A stretch of DNA of 64,000 nt from an uncultured bacterium (GCA_905215555.1 CAJMQU010000010.1:1-64000); one strand, 5' to 3'; positions 1 to 10,206 are shown, numbered from the stretch's first letter. Notes: generated from the sequence alone by a model not told the origin. A program made the numbers and translations.

Positions 1-1
1 A

Positions 2-1420
2 CTTGCTCAGAAGATGGGTAAGCGCATCTTTCTTGTAGTAGAAAAAATGAACGAGCTGAAACTGATTGCCAAGATGGCGAAGCAATTGAACGTTTTGCCC
101 AATATTGGTATTCGCATTAAATTGGCTTCTTCCGGAAGTGGCAAATGGGAAGACTCAGGAGGTGATGCAAGTAAATTCGGCCTTTCTTCCAGTGAATTGC
201 TCGAAGCACTCGACTTTTTGGAGTCAAAAGGTTTGAAAGATTGTCTGAAATTAATACATTTCCATATCGGTAGCCAGGTGACGAAGATACGTCGTATCAA
301 GACGGCTTTGCGTGAAGCGTCCCAGTTCTATGTGCAGCTTCATGCGATGGGATTCAAGGTGGAATTTGTAGATATCGGTGGCGGTCTCGGTGTCGATTAC
401 GATGGAACCCGCTCATCCAGCAGTGAGAGCAGCGTCAACTATTCCATCCAGGAGTATGTGAACGACTCCATTTCTACGTTGGTAGATGCCAGTGACAAGA
501 ATGGCATTCCCCATCCTAACATCATAACGGAGAGTGGACGTGCGTTGACTGCCCACCATTCCGTACTCATCTTCGAGGTATTGGAAACAACAACCCTGCC
601 CGAATGGGACGATGATGAGGAAGTGACCGAAGCAGACCATGAACTGGTGCAGGAACTTTATGGCATCTGGGATACGCTGAACCAGAACAAGATGTTGGAA
701 GCCTGGCACGATGCACAGCAAATTCGTGAAGAGGCGCTCGACCTGTTCAGCCACGGCATTGTGGATTTGAAGACGCGTGCGCAGATAGAACGTCTTTATT
801 GGTCTGTGATGCGTGAGGTAAACCAGATTGCAGGTGGACTGAAACATGCTCCGGATGAACTTCGCGGACTGCCGAAGTTGCTGGCGGACAAATATTTCTG
901 TAACTTCTCGTTGTTCCAGTCCCTGCCGGACTCCTGGGCCATCGACCAGATATTCCCGATTATGCCTATTCAGCGTCTGGACGAACGTCCTGACCGTGCG
1001 GCAACTTTGCAGGATATTACTTGCGACTCGGATGGCAAGATTGCCAACTTTATTTCTACCAAGAACGTGGCGCATTATCTGCCCACCCATTCTTTGAAGA
1101 ATAAAGAACCTTATTATATGGGCGTATTCTTGGTGGGCGCTTATCAGGAAATTCTGGGAGATATGCACAACCTTTTCGGAGATACGAATGCCGTGCATGT
1201 ATCTGTTAATGATAAAGGATATACGATAGAACAGGTGATTGACGGTGAGACCGTGGCGGAAGTGCTTGATTATGTACAATATAGTCCTAAAAAACTGGTG
1301 CGTACGTTGGAGACTTGGGTGACTCAATCAGTAAAGGAGGGACGTATTTCACTGGAAGAAGGTAAGGAATTCCTTTCCAATTACCGTTCCGGTCTGTACG
1401 GATATACTTATTTGGAATAA
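2..1420 (+). CDS. speA: Biosynthetic arginine decarboxylase, 3' part
   Basis: PLP-dependent enzyme that decarboxylates arginine to agmatine, the first step of the agmatine route to polyamines. The reading frame is open from base 2, so the gene starts before the window; about 472 C-terminal residues of a family usually near 630 are present. Visible hallmarks are the glycine-rich phosphate-binding stretch VDIGGGLGVDYDG (around base 370-405) and the ESGRALTAHH motif (around base 530-560), both typical of fold-type III decarboxylases of the SpeA type. The catalytic lysine region lies upstream of the window. The stop is followed after 4 bases by argB, so the two arginine genes are probably co-transcribed. 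The ATG at base 14 is internal, not the start. Confidence 0.93.
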   Translation, partial: LAQKMGKRIFLVVEKMNELKLIAKMAKQLNVLPNIGIRIKLASSGSGKWEDSGGDASKFGLSSSELLEALDFLESKGLKDCLKLIHFHIGSQVTKIRRIKTALREASQFYVQLHAMGFKVEFVDIGGGLGVDYDGTRSSSSESSVNYSIQEYVNDSISTLVDASDKNGIPHPNIITESGRALTAHHSVLIFEVLETTTLPEWDDDEEVTEADHELVQELYGIWDTLNQNKMLEAWHDAQQIREEALDLFSHGIVDLKTRAQIERLYWSVMREVNQIAGGLKHAPDELRGLPKLLADKYFCNFSLFQSLPDSWAIDQIFPIMPIQRLDERPDRAATLQDITCDSDGKIANFISTKNVAHYLPTHSLKNKEPYYMGVFLVGAYQEILGDMHNLFGDTNAVHVSVNDKGYTIEQVIDGETVAEVLDYVQYSPKKLVRTLETWVTQSVKEGRISLEEGKEFLSNYRSGLYGYTYLE

Positions 1421-1424
1421 GAAT

Positions 1425-2198
1425 ATGAGAGAAAAACTGACAGTAATTAAAGTGGGTGGCAAGATCGTGGAGGAAGAAGCCACCCTTCATAAGTTGTTGG
1501 ACGACTTTGCGGCTATCGGAGGCTACAAAGTCCTGGTGCACGGAGGCGGACGCTCGGCTACGAAGGTCGCCGCCCAACTGGGCATCGAAAGCCAAATGGT
1601 GAACGGACGCCGCATTACGGATGCCGAAACACTGAAAGTGGTGACGATGGTGTATGGCGGATTGGTGAACAAGAATATTGTGGCCGGACTGCAGGCACGT
1701 GGTGTTAATGCGTTGGGGCTGACAGGTGCCGATATGGACGTCATCCGTTCCGTGAAACGTCCGGTGAAAGAGGTGGACTACGGTTTCGTGGGTGACGTGA
1801 AGCAGGTGAATGCAGAGTTTCTGGGCGATCTGATTCATAAAGGAGTAGTCCCCGTGATGGCTCCGCTGACACACGACGGTGCGGGCAACCTGCTGAATAC
1901 GAATGCCGATACCATCGCCGGAGAGACAGCGAAAGCGCTTGCCGCACTGTTTGACGTGACATTGGTGTTCTGCTTTGAGAAGAAAGGTGTGCTCCGCGAT
2001 GAGAACGATGATGACAGCGTCATACCGCAAATCACCCCCGTAGAATTTGAACGATATGTGGCAGAAGGTGTTATTCAAGGAGGTATGATACCGAAGTTGG
2101 AGAATTCTTTTGAAGCCTTGAATGCGGGAGTAACGGAAGTGGTAATTACCTTAGCGTCAGCGATTAATGAAAGTAGCGGAACCCGCATCAAAAAATAA
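1425..2198 (+). CDS. argB: Acetylglutamate kinase family protein
   Basis: Amino-acid kinase of arginine biosynthesis, 257 residues, the normal family length. It phosphorylates the N-acylated glutamate gamma-carboxylate with ATP. The N-terminal KVGGKIVEE and the VHGGGRSAT motif are the nucleotide and substrate loops of the family. In Bacteroides fragilis the pathway is known to run through succinylated rather than acetylated intermediates, so the physiological substrate here may be N-succinylglutamate; the sequence alone does not settle this. It starts 4 bases after speA and probably shares its transcript, pairing an arginine-making with an arginine-using enzyme. Confidence 0.93.
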   Translation: MREKLTVIKVGGKIVEEEATLHKLLDDFAAIGGYKVLVHGGGRSATKVAAQLGIESQMVNGRRITDAETLKVVTMVYGGLVNKNIVAGLQARGVNALGLTGADMDVIRSVKRPVKEVDYGFVGDVKQVNAEFLGDLIHKGVVPVMAPLTHDGAGNLLNTNADTIAGETAKALAALFDVTLVFCFEKKGVLRDENDDDSVIPQITPVEFERYVAEGVIQGGMIPKLENSFEALNAGVTEVVITLASAINESSGTRIKK

Positions 2199-2260
2199 TT
2201 CAAAAAAAAATAGTGAGCAACTGTAACTTTCCATATACTTAACCGTCATTATTTATAGAG

Positions 2261-2770
2261 ATGCAAGAAATCAGTTTTCGGAATGACATTCTCCCTCTGA
2301 AAGACAAACTCTTTCGGCTGGCTCTCCGGATTACTTTCGACAGAGCAGAGGCGGAGGACGTTGTGCAAGAAACACTGATAAGAGTCTGGAACAAGCGTGA
2401 TGAGTGGACGCAGTTCGGTTCTATCGAGGCTTACTGCCTGACAGTGGCAAAAAATTTGGCAATAGACCGCAGCGAGAGAAAAGATGCTCAGACCGTGGGA
2501 CTAACCCCCGAAATGGAACAGGCTCCGGAAACATCCAGCCCTCACGACCGTCTGGTGGACAAGGAACAAATGTCTTTGATTCATCGTCTGGTTAGTGAAC
2601 TTCCCGACAAACAACGCCTGATTATGCAGTTGCGGGATATCGAGGGTAAAAGCTATAAAGAAATTGCAGTCGTCCTGCATTTAACGGAGGAACAGGTGAA
2701 AGTGAACCTTTTCAGGGCGAGGCAGAAAGTAAAACAACGGTATTTAGATATAGATGGTTATGGACTTTAA
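2261..2770 (+). CDS. ECF-type RNA polymerase sigma factor
   Basis: Sigma-70 family protein of the extracytoplasmic-function class, 169 residues. Region 2 is visible near residues 10-75 (ITFDRAEAEDVVQETLIRVW is the typical region 2 core) and region 4 near residues 105-160, with the helix-turn-helix around GKSYKEIAVVLHLTEEQVK. There is no region 1.1 or 3, as expected for ECF factors. Its stop overlaps the start of the following membrane protein gene, a layout typical of sigma factor and regulator pairs. The regulon cannot be inferred from the window. The start is the first ATG and lies about 60 bases after argB. Confidence 0.92.
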   Translation: MQEISFRNDILPLKDKLFRLALRITFDRAEAEDVVQETLIRVWNKRDEWTQFGSIEAYCLTVAKNLAIDRSERKDAQTVGLTPEMEQAPETSSPHDRLVDKEQMSLIHRLVSELPDKQRLIMQLRDIEGKSYKEIAVVLHLTEEQVKVNLFRARQKVKQRYLDIDGYGL

Positions 2771-3242
2771 ATATATAGAACAACTCTTGGAACGCTACTG
2801 GCAGTGCGAGACTTCCCTCGAAGAAGAAGCGCAGTTGCGTGCTTTCTTTACCGGAAGCGATGTTCCCGAGCATTTACTGCGATATAAAGATTTGTTCGTA
2901 TACCAGCAACTGCAACAAGAAGTGGGATTGGGTGAAGACTTTGATGCCCGCGTGCTTGCAGAAGTGGAGACTCCGGTGGTGAAGGCGAAACGCCTGACGC
3001 TCACCGCACGCTTCATTCCGCTGTTCAAGGCAGCCGCAGTAGTGGCCGTGGTTCTTTCATTAGGGAATGTGATGCAGCATTCTTTTTATAGTGATGTGAA
3101 AGAAGTAGCCGCAGCCGATACGATAGGTAAACAGATAACCGCCCCTTCGGTAGCTCTTTCCGGTGATGTGCCGATTACCCACGAACAACAGATTCTGGAT
3201 AGTCTGCAACGGGTAGATAAGAAGGTGCAACTGAAGAAGTAA
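2760..3242 (+). CDS. Membrane protein coupled to the ECF sigma factor
   Basis: About 160 residues. The N-terminal 75 residues are soluble (MDFKYIEQLLERYWQCETSL start), followed by one hydrophobic segment near residues 85-104 and a short periplasmic-type tail. The gene overlaps the sigma factor gene by 11 bases if the ATG at 2760 is used; another in-frame ATG lies at 2754. By position and topology it could be an anti-sigma factor, but no zinc-binding or FecR-type motif is visible, so this is inference from context. Similar proteins accompany ECF factors in other Bacteroides, usually annotated as hypothetical. Confidence 0.8.
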   Translation: MDFKYIEQLLERYWQCETSLEEEAQLRAFFTGSDVPEHLLRYKDLFVYQQLQQEVGLGEDFDARVLAEVETPVVKAKRLTLTARFIPLFKAAAVVAVVLSLGNVMQHSFYSDVKEVAAADTIGKQITAPSVALSGDVPITHEQQILDSLQRVDKKVQLKK

Positions 3243-3381
3243 CGTTTTCATTAGCTTTTAAGAATAACATTTTCATTTGCTTTAAACATAAATATAGTTA
3301 GTGTGCTTTATTAAAACAACAAAATTGAGGCTGTGAAGTTTCAATTCTCTCAAATTCTTATAAAAACTAACTAAGATAGAT

Positions 3382-3410
3382 GGGACGCCGCGAGATGCAG
3401 CGTCCCTTTT
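3382..3410 (+). terminator. Intrinsic terminator after the sigma factor pair
   Basis: Perfect 7-bp stem GGGACGC/GCGTCCC with an 11-base loop followed by TTTT. It lies 140 bases after the sigma-associated gene and before the susR-like promoter, separating the arginine/sigma unit from the starch locus. Confidence 0.8.
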
Positions 3411-3486
3411 ATGTATATATACTCTTCAAAGCTGAGGCGATTTATTAAAAACGAACCAGTAAGATGGTTATTATAGTAGGATTTTA

Positions 3487-3494
3487 TATCTTTG
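3487..3494 (+). promoter_or_regulatory. Bacteroides -7 box upstream of the susR-like gene
   Basis: TATCTTTG matches the Bacteroides -7 consensus TAnnTTTG and lies 24 bases before the ATG of the regulator. No clear TTTG -33 element is seen at the expected distance, so this is a partial match. Confidence 0.5.
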
Positions 3495-3518
3495 TCCTGT
3501 CCGTAAACGTTTATAAAC

Positions 3519-5174
3519 ATGAAAAACCGGTACCTGCTTTTTGTAATCTCTTTGCTGTTCTGCTGCCTTCTGCAAGCGCAGGAGAAAATAGATTCTTTAC
3601 TGGTGGTTCTGGACAGGACAATTGAGAACACCACTCAATACGAGCAAGCCAGATTGAAACGCATTGATCAGATAAAGGAGTATTTCCGAACCAGGAAGAA
3701 TACTTCTCCTTCCGAGGAATACCAAATCAATCAACAGCTTTTTGATGAATATGAAGCGTATATTTGCGATTCTGCAAGGCACTACATCAATCGCAACATT
3801 GAAATTGCCCTTCAGTATAACAATCAGGACTGGCTGGATGAAGCCAAACTGAAGAAAGCAAATATCTTGGGGAAGACAGGACTGTATGCGGAAGGCGTAG
3901 CCTTGTTGAAGTCTATAGACAGCAAGCAACTTTCCAGAGAACAACTCATTGAATATTACATCACTTTTGAGGATATTTATCTCTATCATGCAGAGTATGC
4001 GATGGACGACGAATATCAGATTGAATATCTGAATAACCTGTATACCTACCGCGACTCTGTATTGCAGATGGTAGAAGAAGGGTCTTATCAGTATGTCATA
4101 GCTTATACTCCCGAACTTCTGCAACAAGGAAGAGGAGAGGAAGCCATCGAAATGTTGGAAGCTTATCAGCAAAAGCTTTCACCGGATACACGGGACTATG
4201 CAGTGGTGACCTCTATTCTAGCCTTTATCTATCAGAGTACGGGACAGCGGGAAAAGCAAAAAGAGTACTTGATAAAGAGCGCAATTGCCGATATTCGTGG
4301 TGTAGTGAAAGAGAATAATTCCTTGCGCGCATTGGCGGAACTGTTATATGAAGAGGGACAATTGCAACGGGCGGATGTTTATATGAAGCGCAGTATGGAA
4401 GATGCCAATTTCTACAATGCCCGTCTCCGGAATGTGCAGGCTTCAAGGATGCTCCCGGTCATAGACCATGCCTATCAGGTGGAGAAACAGAAGCATCAGC
4501 AGGTGTTACAGATCTTCCTGGTTGTTACCAGTTTACTGACGCTGTTTCTGGCATGTGCGGTGTGGTATGTAATTCGTCAGGTGAAGAAGCTGGCTCGTGC
4601 GCGGAAGGATTTGCTGGCTATGAATGAAGAACTGAAACTTCTGAATGAAAGATTAATCGAAGTAAATCAGAGACAGCACGAAACGAATAACTCGCTGACG
4701 GAGGCTAATCATATTAAGGAGGAGTATGTCGGCCGGTTTATGGGATTGTGCTCCACATACATTGATAAGTTGGAGGGATACCGCCGGATGCTTAACAAAC
4801 AGGCTGCTTCCGGTAAGGTGGAAGAACTCTACAAAACGTTGAAATCGTCCCGTTTCATCGATGAGGAGCTGAAGGAATTCTATCAGAACTTCGATAATTC
4901 ATTCCTTAGTATTTTCCCTGATTTTGTGAAACGCTTTAATGAGTTGTTGCCGGAAGAAGAAAGAATTATTCCTAAACAGGATGAACGGCTGACGACGGAA
5001 CTTCGTATATTCGCCTTAATTCGCCTGGGAATTACGGACAGTGCCAAGATTGCAGGTTTCCTGCGTTATTCCATTACTACTATTTATACCTACCGCTCCA
5101 AATTGAAGAATCGCTCTCTTTGCCGTGATAATTTTGAAGAAGAGGTGATGAAGATTGGGTCTTTTGCTGGTTAG
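3519..5174 (+). CDS. SusR-like membrane-bound transcriptional regulator
   Basis: 551 residues. An N-terminal signal or anchor (residues 1-20, ending CLLQAQ) is followed by a helical TPR-like periplasmic region, one transmembrane segment near residues 329-350, a coiled-coil linker and a C-terminal cytoplasmic domain. The last 60 residues carry a helix-turn-helix-like pattern (ITDSAKIAGFLRYSITTIY, then YRSKLKNRS). This architecture is that of B. thetaiotaomicron SusR, which senses maltose in the periplasm and activates the starch operon. Position directly upstream of SusC/SusD in the same orientation supports the same role. Such proteins are also annotated as DUF6377. Confidence 0.85.
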   Translation: MKNRYLLFVISLLFCCLLQAQEKIDSLLVVLDRTIENTTQYEQARLKRIDQIKEYFRTRKNTSPSEEYQINQQLFDEYEAYICDSARHYINRNIEIALQYNNQDWLDEAKLKKANILGKTGLYAEGVALLKSIDSKQLSREQLIEYYITFEDIYLYHAEYAMDDEYQIEYLNNLYTYRDSVLQMVEEGSYQYVIAYTPELLQQGRGEEAIEMLEAYQQKLSPDTRDYAVVTSILAFIYQSTGQREKQKEYLIKSAIADIRGVVKENNSLRALAELLYEEGQLQRADVYMKRSMEDANFYNARLRNVQASRMLPVIDHAYQVEKQKHQQVLQIFLVVTSLLTLFLACAVWYVIRQVKKLARARKDLLAMNEELKLLNERLIEVNQRQHETNNSLTEANHIKEEYVGRFMGLCSTYIDKLEGYRRMLNKQAASGKVEELYKTLKSSRFIDEELKEFYQNFDNSFLSIFPDFVKRFNELLPEEERIIPKQDERLTTELRIFALIRLGITDSAKIAGFLRYSITTIYTYRSKLKNRSLCRDNFEEEVMKIGSFAG

Positions 5175-5184
5175 TGAGGTGTTT

Positions 5185-5192
5185 TATCTTTG
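5185..5192 (+). promoter_or_regulatory. Possible -7 box for the sus-like operon
   Basis: TATCTTTG (TAnnTTTG consensus) immediately after the regulator stop and about 190 bases before the SusC start. The intervening stretch is T-rich and would form a long leader. No convincing -33 TTTG was placed. Confidence 0.4.
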
Positions 5193-5377
5193 TTTTTATT
5201 TAGTTTTTTAACGCCCTTTATTTGTTTTATCTTATTGATATATAGTATTTTGCTTCTTTTGTTAATCTAGATTTTCTTTAGTCCTCTTTTTCTTTCCCCT
5301 TCTTTTTACAGACATTTGCATTGTCGCCTCAACCCGTGGAGGTGAACAGAATGATTGCTAATCTAAAAACTAATAGT

Positions 5378-8356
5378 ATGAATGTAAAAAGAACAAAGTT
5401 ATGTTTGTGCCGGTCTCTTCTTCTTATGGCCGGATTACTTTTTGCAGTGGCATCCTTTGCCCAGGATTTAACCGTGAAAGGAAAAGTAACGGATACCACG
5501 GGCGAAACTGTAATCGGTGCCAACGTAACCGTGAAAGGTACAACTAATGGTATCATTACCGATATTGACGGTAACTATACTTTGTCGGGAGTGAAACCTT
5601 CTTCCGTCCTTGTTTTCTCCTTTATTGGCTACAAAACACAAGAAATCTCCTGTAGCGGACGCAAAGAAATCAATGTAGTGCTGTCGGAAGACGCCCAGGC
5701 ACTGGATGAAGTTGTGGTAGTGGGCTACGGTTCATTGAGCAAGAAAGAACTTTCCAGTTCCATTGTGCAGGTAGACAGATCGAAGTTCCTGCAAGGTTCC
5801 ATGAACAATCCGATGGAGATGCTGACCGGTAAAGTAGCCGGTTTGACCGTAAACAATACGGCGGCAGCCAATCCGAATGCAAGTTCCTCCCTTCAGATTC
5901 GTGGTGCAACCTCTATTTCGGCATCCAATGACCCGTTAGTGGTAATTGATGGTGTGGCAGGTGGCGATATCCGCAACCTGGCAGCACAGGACATTGAGTC
6001 GATGACCGTACTGAAAGATGCCGCTTCCGCCGCTATCTACGGAACACGTGGTGCCAATGGTGTAATCCTGATTACTACCCGTAAGGGAGCCGGAGAAGCC
6101 GGACGTGCCCAAGTGACTTACGACAGCTGGTTCGGTGTGAACTTGGCAAAGAGTGGCCCGGATATCTTGAGCGCAGACGAATTCCGTCGTTCCCGCCGTG
6201 CAACGGACTATGGGTATTCTACTGATTGGTATGACCTGTTGCTGCGCGACTTCTCGTATGATAACAACCAATATCTTTCTATCGACGGCAGTACCAAGAA
6301 CGGATATTATGGCGCTTCTTTCAATTATAAGAAAGCAACCGGTCTCGATCTGAACAGCAGCCGCGAAGAATTTGGCGGACGCTTTGTCCTGAACCAGCGT
6401 ATGATGGATGGAATCGTAGAACTGAACGGTTCACTCAACGCCCGTCGCGTGAATGAAGTATGGGGCAACGACGGTATGTTCGATACTGCCCTGAGCATGA
6501 ACCCTACCATGCCTTTGTATAACGAGGACGGAACTTACTTCCAGCCTACTTCTCCTACCGGAGCACGCAACCCGGTGCAGGAACTGAAAGAGATCGACAA
6601 TAACGGACAGCGGGTTTACCTGTTGGGTACTGCTGAGGTAAAAGTCAATCTGATCCGTTCGGAAAAGCAAATGCTGAATACTTCATTGAGCTACTCTTTG
6701 CATTACAACGATCTGAAACAGCACTATTATACCCCTTCCACCGCCGGTGAATCATACTGGAACGGTTATAACGGACGCGCAGAAGTGACTTACCAGAAAT
6801 GGTACACTTCCCGCCTGGAGTGGTTGGGTAACTACTCGCTGGATCTGGGTGACCACAACATCAAAGCAATGGTAGGCTACAACTACGAGCAAACCACCTG
6901 GGAACGCCTGCAAGCCGGAAACAGTGACTTCAATTTCGATGATATTCTCTGGAATAACCTTGGAAGCGGTTCTTATCTTGCCAAAGGAAAAGCAAGCATG
7001 GGTACCGGTAAATCTCTTGCCAAACTAATCGGTGTCTTCGGACGTGTTAACTATAACTGGAAGAATTTGTTGATTGCTTCCGCTTCTATCCGTTACGAAG
7101 GCTCTACCAAATTCGGCGCAGATCATAAATGGGGCGCTTTCCCGTCTCTTTCCCTTGCTTGGGAAATGGCGAATATGGGTTTCCTGAAAGACCATCAAAA
7201 CATCGTCCAGAGTTTGAAACCCCGTGTCTCTTATGGTGTGACAGGCCGTTCGGACTTCGATTGCTATCAGTCATTGGCCACTTACGGCTCTCATAAAAAT
7301 GCCCAGCTGAATGTTACGGATACCTATCTGATGGATGGTGCCTGGGTAACAGGTTATGCTCCTTCGGTGAATGCCAACTCCAAACTGGGCTGGGAGAAGA
7401 GTGTCAGTATGAACATTGGCGTTGACTTTGCCTTGTGGAACAGATTGCGCGGTTCTGTCGAATGGTTCGACCGCCAGTCACGCGACTTGCTTTACAACTA
7501 TACGGCTCCACAGCCTCCCTACATCTACTCTACAATTCTGGTAAACGTAGGAACCACTGTGAACCGTGGTATCGAAGTGTTTCTGGAAGGCGACGTTTTC
7601 AAAGGAACTCCCGTAGAATGGACATCCGGCATCAACTACTCTTACGGTACTACAAAACTGGATAAACTCTCCAACAGCCTGTACAAAGCTTCTTATGTGG
7701 AACTGTATCAGAAACCGGGCGTAGGTACCAGCGAATACTTCTTCCGTGTGGAAGAGGGCAGCAAGATCGGCCAGTTCTATGGCTATGAGTATGCCGGTGT
7801 AGAGAATGGTGATATGATGATTTATACCGATGAAGGCGAAAAGGTTCCCGTGTCCAAGGCGGATGTGAAGTACAAACGCTATATAGGCAATGGTACGCCG
7901 ACCTCTTATCTCTCCTGGAGCAACACGATCCGTTATAAGAATTTCGACCTGAGCCTGATGTTCAACGGTGCTTTCGGTTTTGAGATCTTCAATATGCGTC
8001 GTTACGGAATGGGGCTGAAAGGTTGCGGTACGGACAATGTGCTGCGCGATGCTTATGGAAAAGATGCGGATATTACAACCGGTGGCGGTGTGATCTCTTC
8101 CTTCTTCCTCGAAAAGGGCGATTACTTTAAACTGGATAACCTGACTCTGGGATATACCATTACCCCGAAAGAAAACAAGTTCATCAAGGGTATGAGAGTT
8201 TATCTGACAGCTAAGAATCTGTTTACGCTGACCGGTTATTCCGGTAACGATCCCTCAGCCGTTGCCATCAACGGACTGACTCCGGGTGTAGATACAAACA
8301 GCGCCTATCCTTCGGCTACCCAGTTGAGCGTAGGCTTGAATATCCGTTTCAAATAA
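5378..8356 (+). CDS. susC: SusC-like TonB-dependent outer membrane transporter
   Basis: About 992 residues from the ATG at 5378. This start puts MNVKRTKL in front of a clear signal peptide ending ASFAQ; the frame is open further upstream, but that part does not look like a secreted protein's N-terminus. After the signal comes a carboxypeptidase-regulatory-like domain (LTVKGKVTDTTGETVIGANV, residues about 30-100), then the plug (LDEVVVVGYG, then a GTRGANGVILITT stretch) and a long beta-barrel ending in the terminal aromatic LNIRFK. It imports oligosaccharides across the outer membrane powered by TonB, together with SusD downstream. By operon content the ligands are maltooligosaccharides. Confidence 0.95.
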   Translation: MNVKRTKLCLCRSLLLMAGLLFAVASFAQDLTVKGKVTDTTGETVIGANVTVKGTTNGIITDIDGNYTLSGVKPSSVLVFSFIGYKTQEISCSGRKEINVVLSEDAQALDEVVVVGYGSLSKKELSSSIVQVDRSKFLQGSMNNPMEMLTGKVAGLTVNNTAAANPNASSSLQIRGATSISASNDPLVVIDGVAGGDIRNLAAQDIESMTVLKDAASAAIYGTRGANGVILITTRKGAGEAGRAQVTYDSWFGVNLAKSGPDILSADEFRRSRRATDYGYSTDWYDLLLRDFSYDNNQYLSIDGSTKNGYYGASFNYKKATGLDLNSSREEFGGRFVLNQRMMDGIVELNGSLNARRVNEVWGNDGMFDTALSMNPTMPLYNEDGTYFQPTSPTGARNPVQELKEIDNNGQRVYLLGTAEVKVNLIRSEKQMLNTSLSYSLHYNDLKQHYYTPSTAGESYWNGYNGRAEVTYQKWYTSRLEWLGNYSLDLGDHNIKAMVGYNYEQTTWERLQAGNSDFNFDDILWNNLGSGSYLAKGKASMGTGKSLAKLIGVFGRVNYNWKNLLIASASIRYEGSTKFGADHKWGAFPSLSLAWEMANMGFLKDHQNIVQSLKPRVSYGVTGRSDFDCYQSLATYGSHKNAQLNVTDTYLMDGAWVTGYAPSVNANSKLGWEKSVSMNIGVDFALWNRLRGSVEWFDRQSRDLLYNYTAPQPPYIYSTILVNVGTTVNRGIEVFLEGDVFKGTPVEWTSGINYSYGTTKLDKLSNSLYKASYVELYQKPGVGTSEYFFRVEEGSKIGQFYGYEYAGVENGDMMIYTDEGEKVPVSKADVKYKRYIGNGTPTSYLSWSNTIRYKNFDLSLMFNGAFGFEIFNMRRYGMGLKGCGTDNVLRDAYGKDADITTGGGVISSFFLEKGDYFKLDNLTLGYTITPKENKFIKGMRVYLTAKNLFTLTGYSGNDPSAVAINGLTPGVDTNSAYPSATQLSVGLNIRFK

Positions 8357-8391
8357 GGCTATCGTTTTAATCATTAATACAGAAAAGAATT

Positions 8392-10188
8392 ATGAAATAT
8401 CTGAAATATAAATGTCTGTTGGCAATCATTCTGGGTTGTTCATTGAGCGGTTGCTTCGACCTTACGGAAGAAGTATTCGACCGTGTAGACTCCGGCGTCT
8501 ATTATCAGGACGAGAATAGTGTGAAGAGTGCGGTAGCTACCATTTACTCCACAGGGGCTACCAGTTATGCCGAATACTTCTGGTACATGCAGGAATTTCC
8601 TGCCGATCAGGTGACCTGGCGTGTATGGAATGGCGGTCAGTGGGGATATGATGAAGGTGAAAAGTTCATCTTCTCCATCCAGAACTGGACTCCCGATGCC
8701 AAGATTATCCGCAGTGCCTGGGAAAAGGCATGGACCACTATCGGCCTGTGTAATACTTTATTGGCTGATATGGGGAAGTTAACTTCTGCCGATCTGAAGA
8801 TGACCGATGAGAAACTGAAAGCTTATGAAGGCGAAGTACGTACACTCCGTGCCTGGGCTTATTACAATATCTTCGAAATCTGGGGTGGTGCATTGCCGCT
8901 GAACATTGAACCGGCCACCGTAGACGCTGAGTTGCCACCCACTGCCGATCCGGACTTCGATACAAGTTGCAAGAAGATTTATAACTTCATTGCTACCGAG
9001 CTGGATGATTGCTACGAAGGAATGGTCGAAAATCAGGTGAACCGCATGAACAAGGCCGTGAACCGTATGATCAAGGCCCGCCTGTTGCTGAATGCCGAAG
9101 TGTTCATCAAAGAAAACCACTATACCGAATGTGCCGAATTGTGCCGTGAAATAATCAGCGGTAAATATGGTAACTATGAATTGGCAAAGGATTACCGTGA
9201 TATTTACTCTATCAATAATACCGAGTGTCCCGAAGTCATCATGGCTTTTGCCTGCGAAGACGGTAAACTGAATATGGGATGGATGCGCATGACTTTCTAC
9301 CCTTATAATATCTGGGACTATTTCGGAGGAACTTACAGCCAGAGCGGTTGGAACTGTACTTGTCTGGTTCCTTCGTATGACAATGCGGGAACGGTGAATG
9401 AACTGGGAGGTACGCAGGGAGCTACCTGCTTCCTCGATGCGGCTTACGGTGACAAACTGGGCGCAGTCTACGAACGTTTCGACGACCGCGACATCCGTAA
9501 AAAGAATTATAGTTATGACAAAAAGAACGGCTACAGTGGTATCTTCCTGAAAGGTACCATAAAAGCTAACTATGGTAAAGGTGAGCCTTTGAAAGCCGAT
9601 GCTGACCGTGACGGACAAGACCTGGCGTATGTGGATCAGGTAGGTACGTTCATGAATCTGGGACGCAATTTGGAAACCGTCATGTCACCGCGTTGGGGAG
9701 AGACGAACTCCGGCCTTCGTCTGGTGAAGTATCCGGTATATCCTACTTCCGCAGCCATCGACTTCCAGAACATCGACGAGGTGGAATTCCGCCTGAGCGA
9801 AGTGTATTATATGCTGGCAGAGTGTGAAATGCGTGCCGGACAGGCCGACAAGGCCAAGGAATTGGTAAACGAAGTACGTAAACGTTACTTCAGTGCCGGC
9901 GACTGGGCAGACGTGAAAGACAAACCGGGGCGTGGCTTCACCGCCTTCGATATGGACTGGATGTTGAGCCAGTGGGGTGTTGAGTTCCTGAATGAAGGCC
10001 GCCGCCGCCGTACAGACCTGCGTCGCTTCGACAAATTCACGCAAGGGCAGTGGTGGTTCTTCGGACGTGCCACGGACGATGGTCAACTTTATCCCGCTAA
10101 GCGTGATCGTAAATATGAGTGGTATCCGTTGCCTGCTTCTGCATTGCTTGTCAATCAAGGACTGATACAGAACCCGAATTATAAATAA
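8392..10188 (+). CDS. susD: SusD-like starch-binding outer membrane lipoprotein
   Basis: 598 residues, SusD/RagB family. The lipobox CSLSGC places the lipidated cysteine near residue 21. The body shows the helical TPR-like SusD scaffold, including the VRTLRAWAYYNIFEIWGG helix and the C-terminal EFLNEGRRRRTDLRR signature of the family. It forms the lid on the SusC transporter and binds the glycan at the cell surface. It lies 35 bases after susC in the same operon. Aromatic residues are abundant, as expected for glycan binding, but the individual starch contacts cannot be assigned without alignment. Confidence 0.95.
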   Translation: MKYLKYKCLLAIILGCSLSGCFDLTEEVFDRVDSGVYYQDENSVKSAVATIYSTGATSYAEYFWYMQEFPADQVTWRVWNGGQWGYDEGEKFIFSIQNWTPDAKIIRSAWEKAWTTIGLCNTLLADMGKLTSADLKMTDEKLKAYEGEVRTLRAWAYYNIFEIWGGALPLNIEPATVDAELPPTADPDFDTSCKKIYNFIATELDDCYEGMVENQVNRMNKAVNRMIKARLLLNAEVFIKENHYTECAELCREIISGKYGNYELAKDYRDIYSINNTECPEVIMAFACEDGKLNMGWMRMTFYPYNIWDYFGGTYSQSGWNCTCLVPSYDNAGTVNELGGTQGATCFLDAAYGDKLGAVYERFDDRDIRKKNYSYDKKNGYSGIFLKGTIKANYGKGEPLKADADRDGQDLAYVDQVGTFMNLGRNLETVMSPRWGETNSGLRLVKYPVYPTSAAIDFQNIDEVEFRLSEVYYMLAECEMRAGQADKAKELVNEVRKRYFSAGDWADVKDKPGRGFTAFDMDWMLSQWGVEFLNEGRRRRTDLRRFDKFTQGQWWFFGRATDDGQLYPAKRDRKYEWYPLPASALLVNQGLIQNPNYK

Positions 10189-10206
10189 CTCAAAAACAGA
10201 AAATCC

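Noticed and set aside
413..1327. Long minus-strand reading frame opposite speA
   Set aside because: Shadow of the conserved decarboxylase frame; no start signal and no recognisable protein features.
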